Below, piece by piece: positions 1-7,693 of a stretch of DNA of 22,327 nucleotides. The stretch is from Clostridiaceae bacterium (GTDB taxonomy: Bacteria > Bacillota > Clostridia > Saccharofermentanales > Fastidiosipilaceae): the NCBI GenBank assembly GCA_012800515.1, contig JAAZJE010000023.1, forward strand, positions 1-22,327. The letters run 5' to 3'. The notes under the pieces were generated by a model, which was not told the DNA's origin, made no database searches, and saw only the letters and a program-made list of their open reading frames with translations. Within the stretch, counting starts at the first letter, position 1; each line of letters opens with the position of its first letter. Position numbers and translations under genes: made by a program.

Positions 1-687
1 GATTGTCGGCCGTATCGCCGTCAGATTGATATGCCAAATACGCCGCAAACGACCGGCACCGTCGATCTCAGCTGCCTCGAGCAGGCTCGGATCAACGGCG
101 GACAGCGCCGCCAAATAAACTATCGCACTCCAGCCGGTATGCTGCCAAACGCCCGACCAGACATATAAAGGACGGAAATATTCAGGTTTGCCCAGATAAT
201 AGATCGACTCAAAACCCAGTTTTACACGCAGAAAATTGACAATACCTATGCTAGGCGAAAGCATAATCTTCAACATTCCGATCAAAACCACTGTTGAAAT
301 AAAATGCGGCGCATAGTAGATCGTTTGCAGCGTTCGCTTGTACTTTTTATTCTTGACCTCGTTCAACATCAGCGCCAAGATTATCGGGAACGGGAAATTC
401 GCCACCAAATAGTAGACCGACAGGATAATTGTGTTGTTGAAAACATCGCGAAAGGCCGGGTCGCCAATGAACATTTCGAAATAGTGCCAGCCCACCCAGC
501 GACACTCATTCAGCGGCCTGCCCGGCATGTAATAGCGGAAAGCAACCTGTACCCCGTACATAGGCCCATAAGCAAAGATTAGCAGGTAAATAACAGCCGG
601 CAAAGCAAATAGGTACAGAGGCCACTGAAAGCGAAGTTGACGGCGCAACGATCTGGCCTTAAATTTCGTCTGCGTCATTTGATTCAT
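1..687 (-). CDS. LplB-type sugar ABC transporter permease, partial (5' part)
   Basis: Inner-membrane subunit of an ABC importer for oligosaccharides, in the LplB/binding-protein-dependent permease family. The reading frame is open for 229 codons from ATG at 687 to the left edge, so the C-terminus is missing. Visible: a short basic N-terminus, a first membrane segment around residues 19-40 (with PLYLFALPAVIYLLIFAYG), the family stretch YGVQVAFRYY, further hydrophobic segments (VFNNTIILSVYYLVANF and around it), and near the edge the cytoplasmic EAA loop EAAEIDGAGRLRRIW that contacts the ATPase. A GGGGGAG ribosome binding site lies 8 bases before the ATG; a second ATG lies three codons inside. 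The partner permease and binding protein would be expected just left of the window. An extended -10 box and a LacI-type operator lie upstream. Substrate unknown; family call is firm. Confidence 0.92.
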   Translation of the reverse strand, partial: MNQMTQTKFKARSLRRQLRFQWPLYLFALPAVIYLLIFAYGPMYGVQVAFRYYMPGRPLNECRWVGWHYFEMFIGDPAFRDVFNNTIILSVYYLVANFPFPIILALMLNEVKNKKYKRTLQTIYYAPHFISTVVLIGMLKIMLSPSIGIVNFLRVKLGFESIYYLGKPEYFRPLYVWSGVWQHTGWSAIVYLAALSAVDPSLLEAAEIDGAGRLRRIWHINLTAIRPTI

Positions 688-790
688 AAACTCTGCTCCC
701 CCAAAATAGACACCAAATGCACTAGGAAACTCTGGAAATTTTTGCACGACCGACAAAAAAATCCTAATTCCGATTGTTTATGATAAAGAA

Positions 791-796
791 ATTATA
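791..796 (-). promoter_or_regulatory. Extended -10 box for the permease operon
   Basis: On the minus strand the sequence reads TTGGTATAAT: a perfect TATAAT preceded by TG, the extended -10 arrangement. No good -35 box is present 16-18 bases further upstream. The expected transcription start is near 784, about 97 bases before the permease ATG. A LacI-type operator core is centred 50.5 bases upstream of the first base of this box. Confidence 0.5.
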
Positions 797-840
797 CCAA
801 CAGAAAGAGTGCCGATCCCCCAATGCCATGGCTCTATTGC

Positions 841-852
841 TATAACGTTTCA
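841..852. promoter_or_regulatory. LacI-type operator upstream of the permease
   Basis: The sequence TATAACGTTTCA contains the AACGTT core shared with the operators at 5219-5258 and 11147-11168. It is centred at 846.5, near -62 relative to the predicted permease start site. The rest of the 263-base spacer (688-949) is AT-rich, with a TTTCTTAAAGAAA palindrome and a weak ACCTGAAAAAGGT hairpin; I see no gene there. Confidence 0.5.
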
Positions 853-949
853 CTCGTTTTTTCAATTTAGCACCATAATTTTTATGTACTTGTTTCTTAA
901 AGAAATCTAACCTGAAAAAGGTCGATGCACACCACATATAATCTTATCC

Positions 950-3199
950 TCAAGGCACATCGTGGTTGAAACGCAGACTCTCGCGATAAGGTCGCAACTC
1001 GTCGTCGATCACGCGTTGAACCTGGCGTAGCTTCCATTCCAGGCGTTTTGGATCACACATATACTCCATACTGGGCTCCCATCCCAGACGGGAATCTACC
1101 TTAACAGCCGGCAAAGCGGCCTCCGCATTACGCATTTCATCGGTGGCGATTGCTTCGAGCTCGTCCAGATACTGCAGAACTTCAGCCTCGGTAGCCGCGA
1201 GCGCCAGACGTGACTTAGCAAGATACCAACGCTTCACATTGCAGGTGGTTTCTGAGGCTCGCGCCAGGAAAAAACCAAGGTAGTACATGTTCTCGGCGTT
1301 GGTTCGCAGATCGTCTGGTACTGCTGACAGAGTGTTTCGTAGCAATTCGGCACCGGCATCGAACAGATCCCGCATTTTTTTACTGGCATTCAGTGACTCT
1401 ATAACGCGGAAAGAAAAGAGTGACGCTCGGTATTCGCCGTGCGATTTGTAGTTCGTAACGAAAATACTGTTCCCAAAATGAGCAAAGGGTTCGGCCTCGA
1501 TTGTATAAGGCCGCTCAAACACCAGGGGGAAGGACGGGCCAGTGCGGAAAGGACCATACTGATCTTCGTTTGAGGTGCGGTAGTAAGTGATGGCTTCACT
1601 CCATAGCCGCCAGACCTCAAGGATACGCAGAGCTGCCTCGGCACCGAAGTCCCGTTCGGCCAGACGAGCCAGAATGACTTCCGGATCGGGAGTGTTAGAC
1701 AGGAAGTGCCATTTGGTCATTTCGCTGATAAACGACGGCCAAAATCCGTAGTGGTGCGATTCCATCAATCCGGACAGTCCGTATTTCTCACGAGCTCCCA
1801 GTAGGGCTACATGGCGCTTGAGCCACTGCCAGGGCACCGGCTCATAAGGAACCGTTCCGAAGTCCCAAGTAAGGCCGGCGGTATTGCACATGGTGTACAA
1901 TTTGAGTCCGCGCTGATGCGCACGCTCGGCTTCGCTAAGGAAATAGCCACTGGCAGTTGGGTGCATGAGCGAATAGTCACTCATGTTAACCTCTATATCG
2001 CCCTGCGGTAGAGTGCCGGTTTTCTCGCCGACCCGGACATTGTGAAACATGGAAAAAGTGGCCTGAAGCGTGATATCGACGGGCAAGTTATCAATCAGGG
2101 CAAGCCGCGGCTCAGCCGGTGCCCATCCCCAATTGTAAGTCCAAAAAACGATATCGGCGTCGGAACGATGTTTGCGCACACTGGCACTGACAATCTTGAG
2201 CCAGTCCGGGTAGTCGTAACAGGGCCACCAGCCGGGGCTGGGCTTCGGTGCCTCTTCGGTACGGCGACGAAAGCGGGGCTGATCCAGGCGTAGGCGCCCG
2301 GTCGTACGTGAATCCTTACTGGGAAACTCACAGGATTCACCGACCAGAATAAGACCCCTGAAATGTGGACAGGCCTCAAAGACCGAACCGTACAGTTGGT
2401 CATAAAACTCCTCGGCAAGCGGGTCGTCTAGGGCAACACTGCTAACCAGGTAACTATACATGTAAACGTCCAATCCATAGGCGGCGGCTCGGCGGCACAA
2501 ACTATTAAAGTCCATATAGCCGTACGGAGTCTGGTTAACGCCGCTGACAAAGACGAGAATAGAATCAAAGCCGTGATGGGCAATTTGCGCCAAGTGAGCA
2601 TCCGGATAATTGTCCAGACCGTAGCCGGAGTGCACCATACGCGGTGAAAAGAGCGGATAATGAGCCTCTACTCCAGGCGTTAAGTATGGCGCGCGGCGGA
2701 AATTGAGCAAATCTTCAAGGAAGAAGGCACCCTGTTGTGTCCCCGGACTGTCAAATCCGACTATGTATATAGCGTCCATATGTGTATCAATCCGGAAACC
2801 ACGCGGGTGGGCGGCGTTTTCGCCCAAGTCAGCGGCGGTAAGCCCCCATTGCCCGGCTGTCGCAAGGATAATCCGACGAATTTTCGGAATCGCGGTAGCG
2901 CTCGGAGCGTTATTCGGTTCCGCTTCCGAAGAGACGTTAACGTCGGCGGTATGCCACACCGGCAATTCATCCACTTTTTCAATACGTAAATCCAGACCTT
3001 GTGATACAGCAAAATAATCCGCTAAATCACGGGTAGCGCAGTCCAAAATTACATTTTTAGCAGCAAGCCTGGTTATAATCGTACCGGTATCAATCTGCAC
3101 CTCTCCGTCCCGGGCTTTTTTGGAATAGTCGCGTCTAGCCGTATGTACCTGATCCAGGCGCTTGCGAAAATCATAATTGCGTTCAGTTTTTACCAGCAT
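950..3199 (-). CDS. Putative glycoside hydrolase (hexosaminidase/alpha-glucuronidase-like architecture)
   Basis: A 749-residue soluble protein without a signal peptide, probably cytoplasmic. Its N-terminal 180 residues end in a segment (IYIVGFDSPGTQQGAFFLED) that resembles the non-catalytic domain preceding the TIM barrel in GH20 and GH67-type enzymes (distribution of secondary-structure-like motifs, not a database match). The following region has barrel-like strands such as FDSILVFVSG, GLDVYMYSY and FRGLILVGESCEFP; the Glu in VGESCEFP and acidic residues in GLTWDFG or GLMESHHYG are candidate catalytic groups. A helical C-terminal domain follows. I choose ATG at 3199 because GGAGG stands 5 bases before it; a TTG-initiated extension to 3259 lacks a good site. 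It is last in the operon with the amidohydrolase and the AAC(3)-like gene. The C-terminus is duplicated at 21873-22327. The exact GH family and substrate are not known to me. Confidence 0.7.
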   Translation of the reverse strand: MLVKTERNYDFRKRLDQVHTARRDYSKKARDGEVQIDTGTIITRLAAKNVILDCATRDLADYFAVSQGLDLRIEKVDELPVWHTADVNVSSEAEPNNAPSATAIPKIRRIILATAGQWGLTAADLGENAAHPRGFRIDTHMDAIYIVGFDSPGTQQGAFFLEDLLNFRRAPYLTPGVEAHYPLFSPRMVHSGYGLDNYPDAHLAQIAHHGFDSILVFVSGVNQTPYGYMDFNSLCRRAAAYGLDVYMYSYLVSSVALDDPLAEEFYDQLYGSVFEACPHFRGLILVGESCEFPSKDSRTTGRLRLDQPRFRRRTEEAPKPSPGWWPCYDYPDWLKIVSASVRKHRSDADIVFWTYNWGWAPAEPRLALIDNLPVDITLQATFSMFHNVRVGEKTGTLPQGDIEVNMSDYSLMHPTASGYFLSEAERAHQRGLKLYTMCNTAGLTWDFGTVPYEPVPWQWLKRHVALLGAREKYGLSGLMESHHYGFWPSFISEMTKWHFLSNTPDPEVILARLAERDFGAEAALRILEVWRLWSEAITYYRTSNEDQYGPFRTGPSFPLVFERPYTIEAEPFAHFGNSIFVTNYKSHGEYRASLFSFRVIESLNASKKMRDLFDAGAELLRNTLSAVPDDLRTNAENMYYLGFFLARASETTCNVKRWYLAKSRLALAATEAEVLQYLDELEAIATDEMRNAEAALPAVKVDSRLGWEPSMEYMCDPKRLEWKLRQVQRVIDDELRPYRESLRFNHDVP

Positions 3200-3281
3200 A
3201 ATATCCTCCGGAACCTTAGCGGCTAAATATAAGGGTAGCGATCTTCCCGAAACCCGCAAAACCTGTTAGTGTTTGACGAAT

Positions 3282-4178
3282 TTAAATCCCCAGCAACTCC
3301 GCACCGTTTTCGTAGGCAACCTTGCGGAAAGCTGTACGGCTGATCTTACCCTGATCGCGCCAACGAATCAGCAGATCCGGTAGCGGTACCGGCATGGTCG
3401 GAAAACAAATATCTGTGCCGAAGTACAGGCGATCCTGGAACTCTTCGACGAAGCGCGGACCATAGGATTCATCCCGTGCGAGGGCGTTATAGGCTGAGCC
3501 GTCGGACAAATCGCCGAACAGATTGGGATAGCGGCGGAAGAGGATCGGCACCACACCTTCTTCTTCAATCGGATGAGTCGGGAGGCGTCCGATCTGTTCG
3601 CCGTTCAGATTGTAGAAGAAACTGCGTTCGCCCGGTGTCTTCAGGCGCCCGATCTCGGACCAGAATACCGGTCCGTGGCCAAACAGTTTCAGATTAGGAA
3701 AGCGTTGCAGGGTATGCTCCAACTGCGGCAGACCCGGATCATCGTAGAGACCGAAGTCTCCGGTCAACTGATCCGATCCGTCATAGACGACCGGTAAACC
3801 GACCCGTTCGGCATGGCGCAGCAGATTCTGTACCATCGGATCCATCAGCTGCAGATTCGGCATTACTTCGCCGAGGCCTTTACAACCCTGCTCTTTGTAG
3901 TAAGTCATAAGCGGCGTAAAGTCCGTCTCCGGTGAATTCAGCAGCGAGCGCGGATCAATGTTGCAGTACGGAATCAGGCGATCCGGATGCTCGGCGCACA
4001 TCTCGAGGATATCCTCGTTCGACTGGGGCAGATAGATTTCCGGACTGACGATGGGAAGTACAGCTCCGCGTTCAATTCGCAATTCGTCATAGCAGGCGAT
4101 CAGTTGCTCTGCCGAACAGAAGCTGACAAATCCGGGAATCGGACGGCGGTAAGCATGGGCGTGGATATCAATAAACAT
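3282..4178 (-). CDS. Amidohydrolase family protein (COG2159-like TIM barrel)
   Basis: A 298-residue metal-dependent hydrolase or decarboxylase of the amidohydrolase-2 type. The N-terminus carries the metal motif IDIHAHAY (Asp4, His6, His8). Later come GLGEVMPNLQ (candidate Glu ligand at strand 4), LKLFGHGPVFW (His ligand) and YFGTDICFP (the Asp of the final strand), which together fit the family. Length is normal. ATG at 4178 is chosen because AGGAGG lies 6 bases upstream and the metal motif follows at once; a longer frame to 4283 encodes low-complexity Arg/Pro-rich sequence lacking homology-like features. It sits between the AAC(3)-like gene and the glycoside hydrolase. Members act on lactones, aromatic acids or sugar acids, so a sugar lactonase role is possible but unproven. 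Confidence 0.85.
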   Translation of the reverse strand: MFIDIHAHAYRRPIPGFVSFCSAEQLIACYDELRIERGAVLPIVSPEIYLPQSNEDILEMCAEHPDRLIPYCNIDPRSLLNSPETDFTPLMTYYKEQGCKGLGEVMPNLQLMDPMVQNLLRHAERVGLPVVYDGSDQLTGDFGLYDDPGLPQLEHTLQRFPNLKLFGHGPVFWSEIGRLKTPGERSFFYNLNGEQIGRLPTHPIEEEGVVPILFRRYPNLFGDLSDGSAYNALARDESYGPRFVEEFQDRLYFGTDICFPTMPVPLPDLLIRWRDQGKISRTAFRKVAYENGAELLGI

Positions 4179-4289
4179 AAAAATCCTCCTTCGTTGTTCC
4201 GCCGTCGGTGCAGCGGCATTGCGTTTCCGCTGGTGCGGCGGTGTTGTGTCGCCGTCAGGGCGGCGCTGTTCAAAAGCCGACAAAGCGGC

Positions 4290-5090
4290 TCAGGCACGAT
4301 AGCGTTGCCACCAGTCCAAAGCCGGTTCTTTCAACCAGTCTTCCGGATGTGCAAGGACAGCGGCAAAGGTAAGGTCAAAGCAGACATCGGCACGGCAGAG
4401 GGTCAGGCGAGCATCACCGCAAATAGTGCGAGATAACAGGTCTCTCTCCTCCAGCATCCTTTCGATTTGTTCCGCGCCAATCCAAGGCCAAACTCCGGGA
4501 TGATTAAAGCGCGCGAGTTCAGCCAAGGCCGCAGCACGATGCTCAGGATCAAAAATGCGCTCGACCCAATACTCCGTCAGACGGTGCTCGATCAGATGCT
4601 TGAATGTGTTATAGAGCATGGTAACACCTAAGAAGAGGAGCTTGGCACGACAAAAGTAAAGTTTTTGCCAGGGTGAAGCCCAGGCAAAGGGCGTATGTCC
4701 GAAAGGGCCGTCACGCAAGCCGTAAGCGCCATGGTCAGCAACCAGTTCGGCGGCCGCCGGACCGAGGGCGGCAACAGAATGCGTAGCCTGGTCACTGCGC
4801 AGAACACCGGGGCGCAGGCGAAAAGTTTCGCTGATCAATCCGACATCGGATGGGGACTTTTCCTTATCCCAGGTTTCGTAGGCTCGCTCGAAGTTGCGTT
4901 GCACCAAGGTCGGAAAAACCAAAGTGCCGGCCTTGCCAACGCAAATCTGCAAGGCATCAATTACGCTGTCAGCACCGCCTATGACCTGCCCGAAGCTCTT
5001 CAATGACGAATGAACAATGACGATATCCCCCGAAACTATGTCAAGTTTCCGAAAGGCCGCGACCAAATCGTCATAAGTAACTGTCTGCAT
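4290..5090 (-). CDS. AAC(3)-family N-acetyltransferase
   Basis: A 266-residue enzyme of the antibiotic N-acetyltransferase (AAC(3)/YokD) family, which transfers acetyl from acetyl-CoA to an amino group. The hallmark HSSLKSFGQVIGG lies at residues 27-39, followed by GTLVFPTL near 55-62, a RSDQATHSVAALG segment (residues 98-110) and PFGHTPF at 129-135, corresponding to family active-site regions. ATG at 5090 is chosen because AAGGAGT lies just upstream; an earlier ATG at 5114 has no ribosome binding site. It is first in an operon with the amidohydrolase and glycoside hydrolase, and divergent from the LacI-fusion gene. This context argues for an amino-sugar or glycan-derived substrate, not resistance to aminoglycosides, though that is inference. 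Confidence 0.88.
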   Translation of the reverse strand: MQTVTYDDLVAAFRKLDIVSGDIVIVHSSLKSFGQVIGGADSVIDALQICVGKAGTLVFPTLVQRNFERAYETWDKEKSPSDVGLISETFRLRPGVLRSDQATHSVAALGPAAAELVADHGAYGLRDGPFGHTPFAWASPWQKLYFCRAKLLFLGVTMLYNTFKHLIEHRLTEYWVERIFDPEHRAAALAELARFNHPGVWPWIGAEQIERMLEERDLLSRTICGDARLTLCRADVCFDLTFAAVLAHPEDWLKEPALDWWQRYRA

Positions 5091-5140
5091 TGTACTCCTT
5101 CCGTCCTCCCGCATGTGAACAATCTACCCAACAAATCTGT

Positions 5141-5174
5141 CTTATAGGCAATTTCATCACCCGATGCAATTATA
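5141..5174 (-). promoter_or_regulatory. Candidate promoter(s) for the acetyltransferase operon
   Basis: Two overlapping candidates are seen on the minus strand. TATAAT at 5174-5169 has no good -35 box, but the operator centred at 5223.5 lies 49.5 bases upstream of it, matching the geometry at the other operator-linked promoters. Alternatively TTGCAT (5169-5164), a 17-base spacer and TATAAG (5146-5141) form a weak conventional promoter. I favour the first because of the shared geometry. Confidence 0.45.
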
Positions 5175-5218
5175 AATGTTTTGCTTACGTAACGGATGAA
5201 GAGGCGCAATAGTCACAT

Positions 5219-5258
5219 AAAACGTTTTAATCGAAACGTTTCAATGGAATGTTCCATT
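5219..5258. promoter_or_regulatory. Three tandem LacI-type operators between divergent genes
   Basis: Three inverted repeats follow one another: AAAACGTTTT at 5219-5228 (perfect palindrome), GAAACGTTTC at 5233-5242 (perfect), and AATGGAATGTTCCATT at 5243-5258 (one central mismatch pair). Their centres are 14 and 13 bases apart, slightly more than one helical turn. They lie between the acetyltransferase operon and the LacI-fusion gene, so autoregulation and control of the divergent operon are likely. The first two share the AACGTTT core with sites at 841 and 11147; the third is a divergent relative or a separate site. Confidence 0.72.
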
Positions 5259-5274
5259 AAAAAATCTTATCTGT

Positions 5275-5280
5275 TATTAT
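5275..5280 (+). promoter_or_regulatory. Candidate -10 box of the LacI-fusion gene
   Basis: TATTAT matches the -10 consensus at five of six positions. No convincing -35 box lies 16-18 bases upstream, where the third inverted repeat sits instead. The start would fall near 5287, about 30 bases before the chosen ATG. Operator centres are at 51.5, 37.5 and 24.5 bases upstream of the box. Confidence 0.4.
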
Positions 5281-5317
5281 GACGACATACTCCGTGATAG
5301 ATGGAGGTTTTGTGTCT

Positions 5318-7669
5318 ATGTCGACAATTAAAGACGTTGCCCGACTCGCCGGTGTATCGATCGGTTCAGTCTCCAATTTCATTAACGGCACGCGCCCGGT
5401 CAGTAGCAAGATGGCGACAAAAATCCGCACTGCGATTGAAGAACTCAATTACATCCCCAATGCCAATGCCGCCAATCTGAAAATAGACCGCAAGCTAAAC
5501 CTGGGAGTTATTTTGCCTAACCTCAACAGCTATTATTACACGCAATTGTATCGCGGTATTGAGGCTTTTTTTCAAAATACGCCCTATTTCATTAATCTGC
5601 TTTTCACACACGATAATCCCAAGGTAGAAGAGACCGCCGTTAAACGGCTGCTCGCCAAAGGAATCAGCGGCCTCATTCTTATGACTTGCCGCCCCAATGA
5701 TTGGGAATACTATTACAGTCATTTCATCAAACGCGATATCGCTCTGGTGCTCTTGGATCGGGACATTCATAACTTAAACAGCTCGCTGATCACCACCAAC
5801 TACGCAAAAATTATCCAAGACATTACTCTGCGTTTGTTGCGCTCCGGTAGTCGTAAGATCGCACTCTTCTGCGGTTCGATGGATTTTACCGCGGAGAGAG
5901 AGGTGCAGCAGGCTTTCGAAGCTGTATGTGCCGACCCTGTTCACGCCGATAAGGCTCATGCACTGAACAAAAATACGGACGCAATGCTGACGCCGTCGGA
6001 TCCGCCCGCCTTTCATACGGTAATCTGCGAATTAAATAAAGAAGATGCCTTCGCCCGGGGAATTCAACTGTTCACCGAATTCGTCCCCGATACAATCATC
6101 ACTACTTCCGAAGCGGCGGCAATCGGTCTCAGAGAGGCACTGGCATTGCTACACCACAAGATCGGCAGCGAGATCAGATTGGTATCGCTCGATGCGGAGT
6201 GCTGGCATCGGGCACCGCTGAGCGGCATAACCTATGTCAATATCCTGCCCGCCATGGCGATGGGCAAGGCCACAGGGCGCACACTGTGCCAGCAAATTCT
6301 GACCCCGAAGACTTTCGAAAATCGCCACAACACTATTGACTACAACTCAGAGGACACCTTCCTGTTCACGAGTCTGGAGGCGAAAGGCAATAACGCCGAA
6401 CCGCCGGCTTTGCCAATATCCGTTACCGAAAAGGCTCTGCCCCCGGCTCGCACGGAACTGAACCTGCTGATGCTCGATGCCCCGGACAGCGCGGCTCTGC
6501 AATATTTGCTGCCGAATTACGAACACACACATAACATCAAGGTCAATATCCGCTATGTCGCCCACAGTGAGATATACGATGCGATTCTCAGGGCGCATTA
6601 CGGGCACTCCGAAATCAAAGCGGACATATATATGTTCGATATCCCCTGGCTCAGCTCATTGGCCAGCAAGCGGATCCTGGCCGATCTGTCACCGCGCTTC
6701 CGCTCGGCACAGAATCATTTCCTGCCGAACTGTCTGAATTATTTCGGGATGTTCAATAATCAGGTTTACGGCCTGCCTTTTCTCTACGCGCCGCAAGTGC
6801 TCTACTACCGGAAAGATCTTTTTGAGAACCATGCTCTGCAGGCTTCATATGAACGAGCGACAAACTCCCCTCTTCGCCCGCCACGCACTTGGAAAGAATT
6901 TAACTCCCTACTCAGTTTTTTCAACAATAATCCCGAGACCGGTGTGCGTTTCGGCACCTCTCTGCCGGGCGCGTATCCCGAGTGCGCCGTACCCGAGCTG
7001 TATGTCCGACTGCGCGGACACGGTGCCGGCCTCTTCAGTGAAGACTACAAAGTAACCGTAAATTCACCGCAAGCACTCAAGGCATACATTAACTATAAGG
7101 GCAGCATTACACGTTCCAAACCGGATCTTCAGAGCCGCAACGACTTCGACTGTGTCAACGATTTTCTCAATGGCGAGACCGCGATGCTGATCACTTATCC
7201 ATCTTTCATCGCTAACAAGGTCAGTCTGCAGGATTTGAGTCTGATCGGCAATATGGGCTACAGCCAGGTACCGCAGCAGACATCGATTCTCGGCGGTTGG
7301 AGCCTGGGACTAGACGCCGGCAGTTCCCACAAAGACGAGGCATTTGACCTTCTGCAATGGATCACAAATGAGGAAAACGCCAACTATCTTACTATATTGG
7401 GTTGCCAACCGGCCGTCGCCTCCATATTTAAGAATGATGAACTGTGCACACTCTATCCCTGGTTGCCGACCTATCGTAGTGCGTTGAATTTCGCCCGCCC
7501 GCTGGAGCCCGTCCGGAAACATGGGTGCAGTGTCATCTCTCAGGACGAGATCGACCGCATCGTCTATAACGAACTGGTCAAACTCTATAATGATGAGGTC
7601 GATATCGGAACCGCAATCGATGCAACCCGGAACGGGCTGGAAAAGCTGCTGGCGTCTTACAATTATTGA
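5318..7669 (+). CDS. LacI-family regulator fused to an ABC solute-binding-protein domain
   Basis: A 783-residue, probably cytoplasmic transcription factor. Residues 2-55 form a LacI helix-turn-helix and hinge (STIKDVARLAGVSIGSVSNF, then VSSKMATKIRTAIEELNYIPN). Residues about 60-330 resemble the usual LacI effector-binding domain (LGVILPNLNSYYYTQLYRGI; GISGLILMTC; IALVLLDRD). After a linker, residues about 380-783 resemble a complete family-1 extracellular solute-binding protein (LNLLMLDAPDS; IYMFDIPWLSSLASKRILAD; YGLPFLYAPQVLYYRKDLF; FLNGETAMLITYPSF; ILGGWSLGLDAGSSHKDEAF). There is no signal peptide or lipobox, so the solute-binding part is not secreted. A normal LacI protein has about 340 residues. 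ATG at 5318 has GGAGG 10 bases upstream; in-frame GTG 5312 and ATG 5279 are less likely. It is flanked by its probable operators. It may sense two ligands or an oligosaccharide with the second domain; this is inference. Confidence 0.92.
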   Translation: MSTIKDVARLAGVSIGSVSNFINGTRPVSSKMATKIRTAIEELNYIPNANAANLKIDRKLNLGVILPNLNSYYYTQLYRGIEAFFQNTPYFINLLFTHDNPKVEETAVKRLLAKGISGLILMTCRPNDWEYYYSHFIKRDIALVLLDRDIHNLNSSLITTNYAKIIQDITLRLLRSGSRKIALFCGSMDFTAEREVQQAFEAVCADPVHADKAHALNKNTDAMLTPSDPPAFHTVICELNKEDAFARGIQLFTEFVPDTIITTSEAAAIGLREALALLHHKIGSEIRLVSLDAECWHRAPLSGITYVNILPAMAMGKATGRTLCQQILTPKTFENRHNTIDYNSEDTFLFTSLEAKGNNAEPPALPISVTEKALPPARTELNLLMLDAPDSAALQYLLPNYEHTHNIKVNIRYVAHSEIYDAILRAHYGHSEIKADIYMFDIPWLSSLASKRILADLSPRFRSAQNHFLPNCLNYFGMFNNQVYGLPFLYAPQVLYYRKDLFENHALQASYERATNSPLRPPRTWKEFNSLLSFFNNNPETGVRFGTSLPGAYPECAVPELYVRLRGHGAGLFSEDYKVTVNSPQALKAYINYKGSITRSKPDLQSRNDFDCVNDFLNGETAMLITYPSFIANKVSLQDLSLIGNMGYSQVPQQTSILGGWSLGLDAGSSHKDEAFDLLQWITNEENANYLTILGCQPAVASIFKNDELCTLYPWLPTYRSALNFARPLEPVRKHGCSVISQDEIDRIVYNELVKLYNDEVDIGTAIDATRNGLEKLLASYNY

Positions 7670-7693
7670 GCGGTTATTTACGCCCGAAGCTGT

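Noticed and set aside
2933..2944. Perfect palindrome GACGTTAACGTC, similar to the operator cores
   Set aside because: It lies deep inside the hydrolase coding sequence, has a GTTAAC centre instead of the ACGT centre of the operators, and no promoter is close by; probably chance.
3200..3259. Extension of the hydrolase gene to a TTG start at 3259
   Set aside because: No ribosome binding site before the TTG, whereas ATG 3199 has GGAGG five bases upstream.
4179..4283. Extension of the amidohydrolase gene to 4283
   Set aside because: The added residues are Arg/Pro-rich and unlike any domain start; ATG 4178 has AGGAGG and begins directly with the metal motif.
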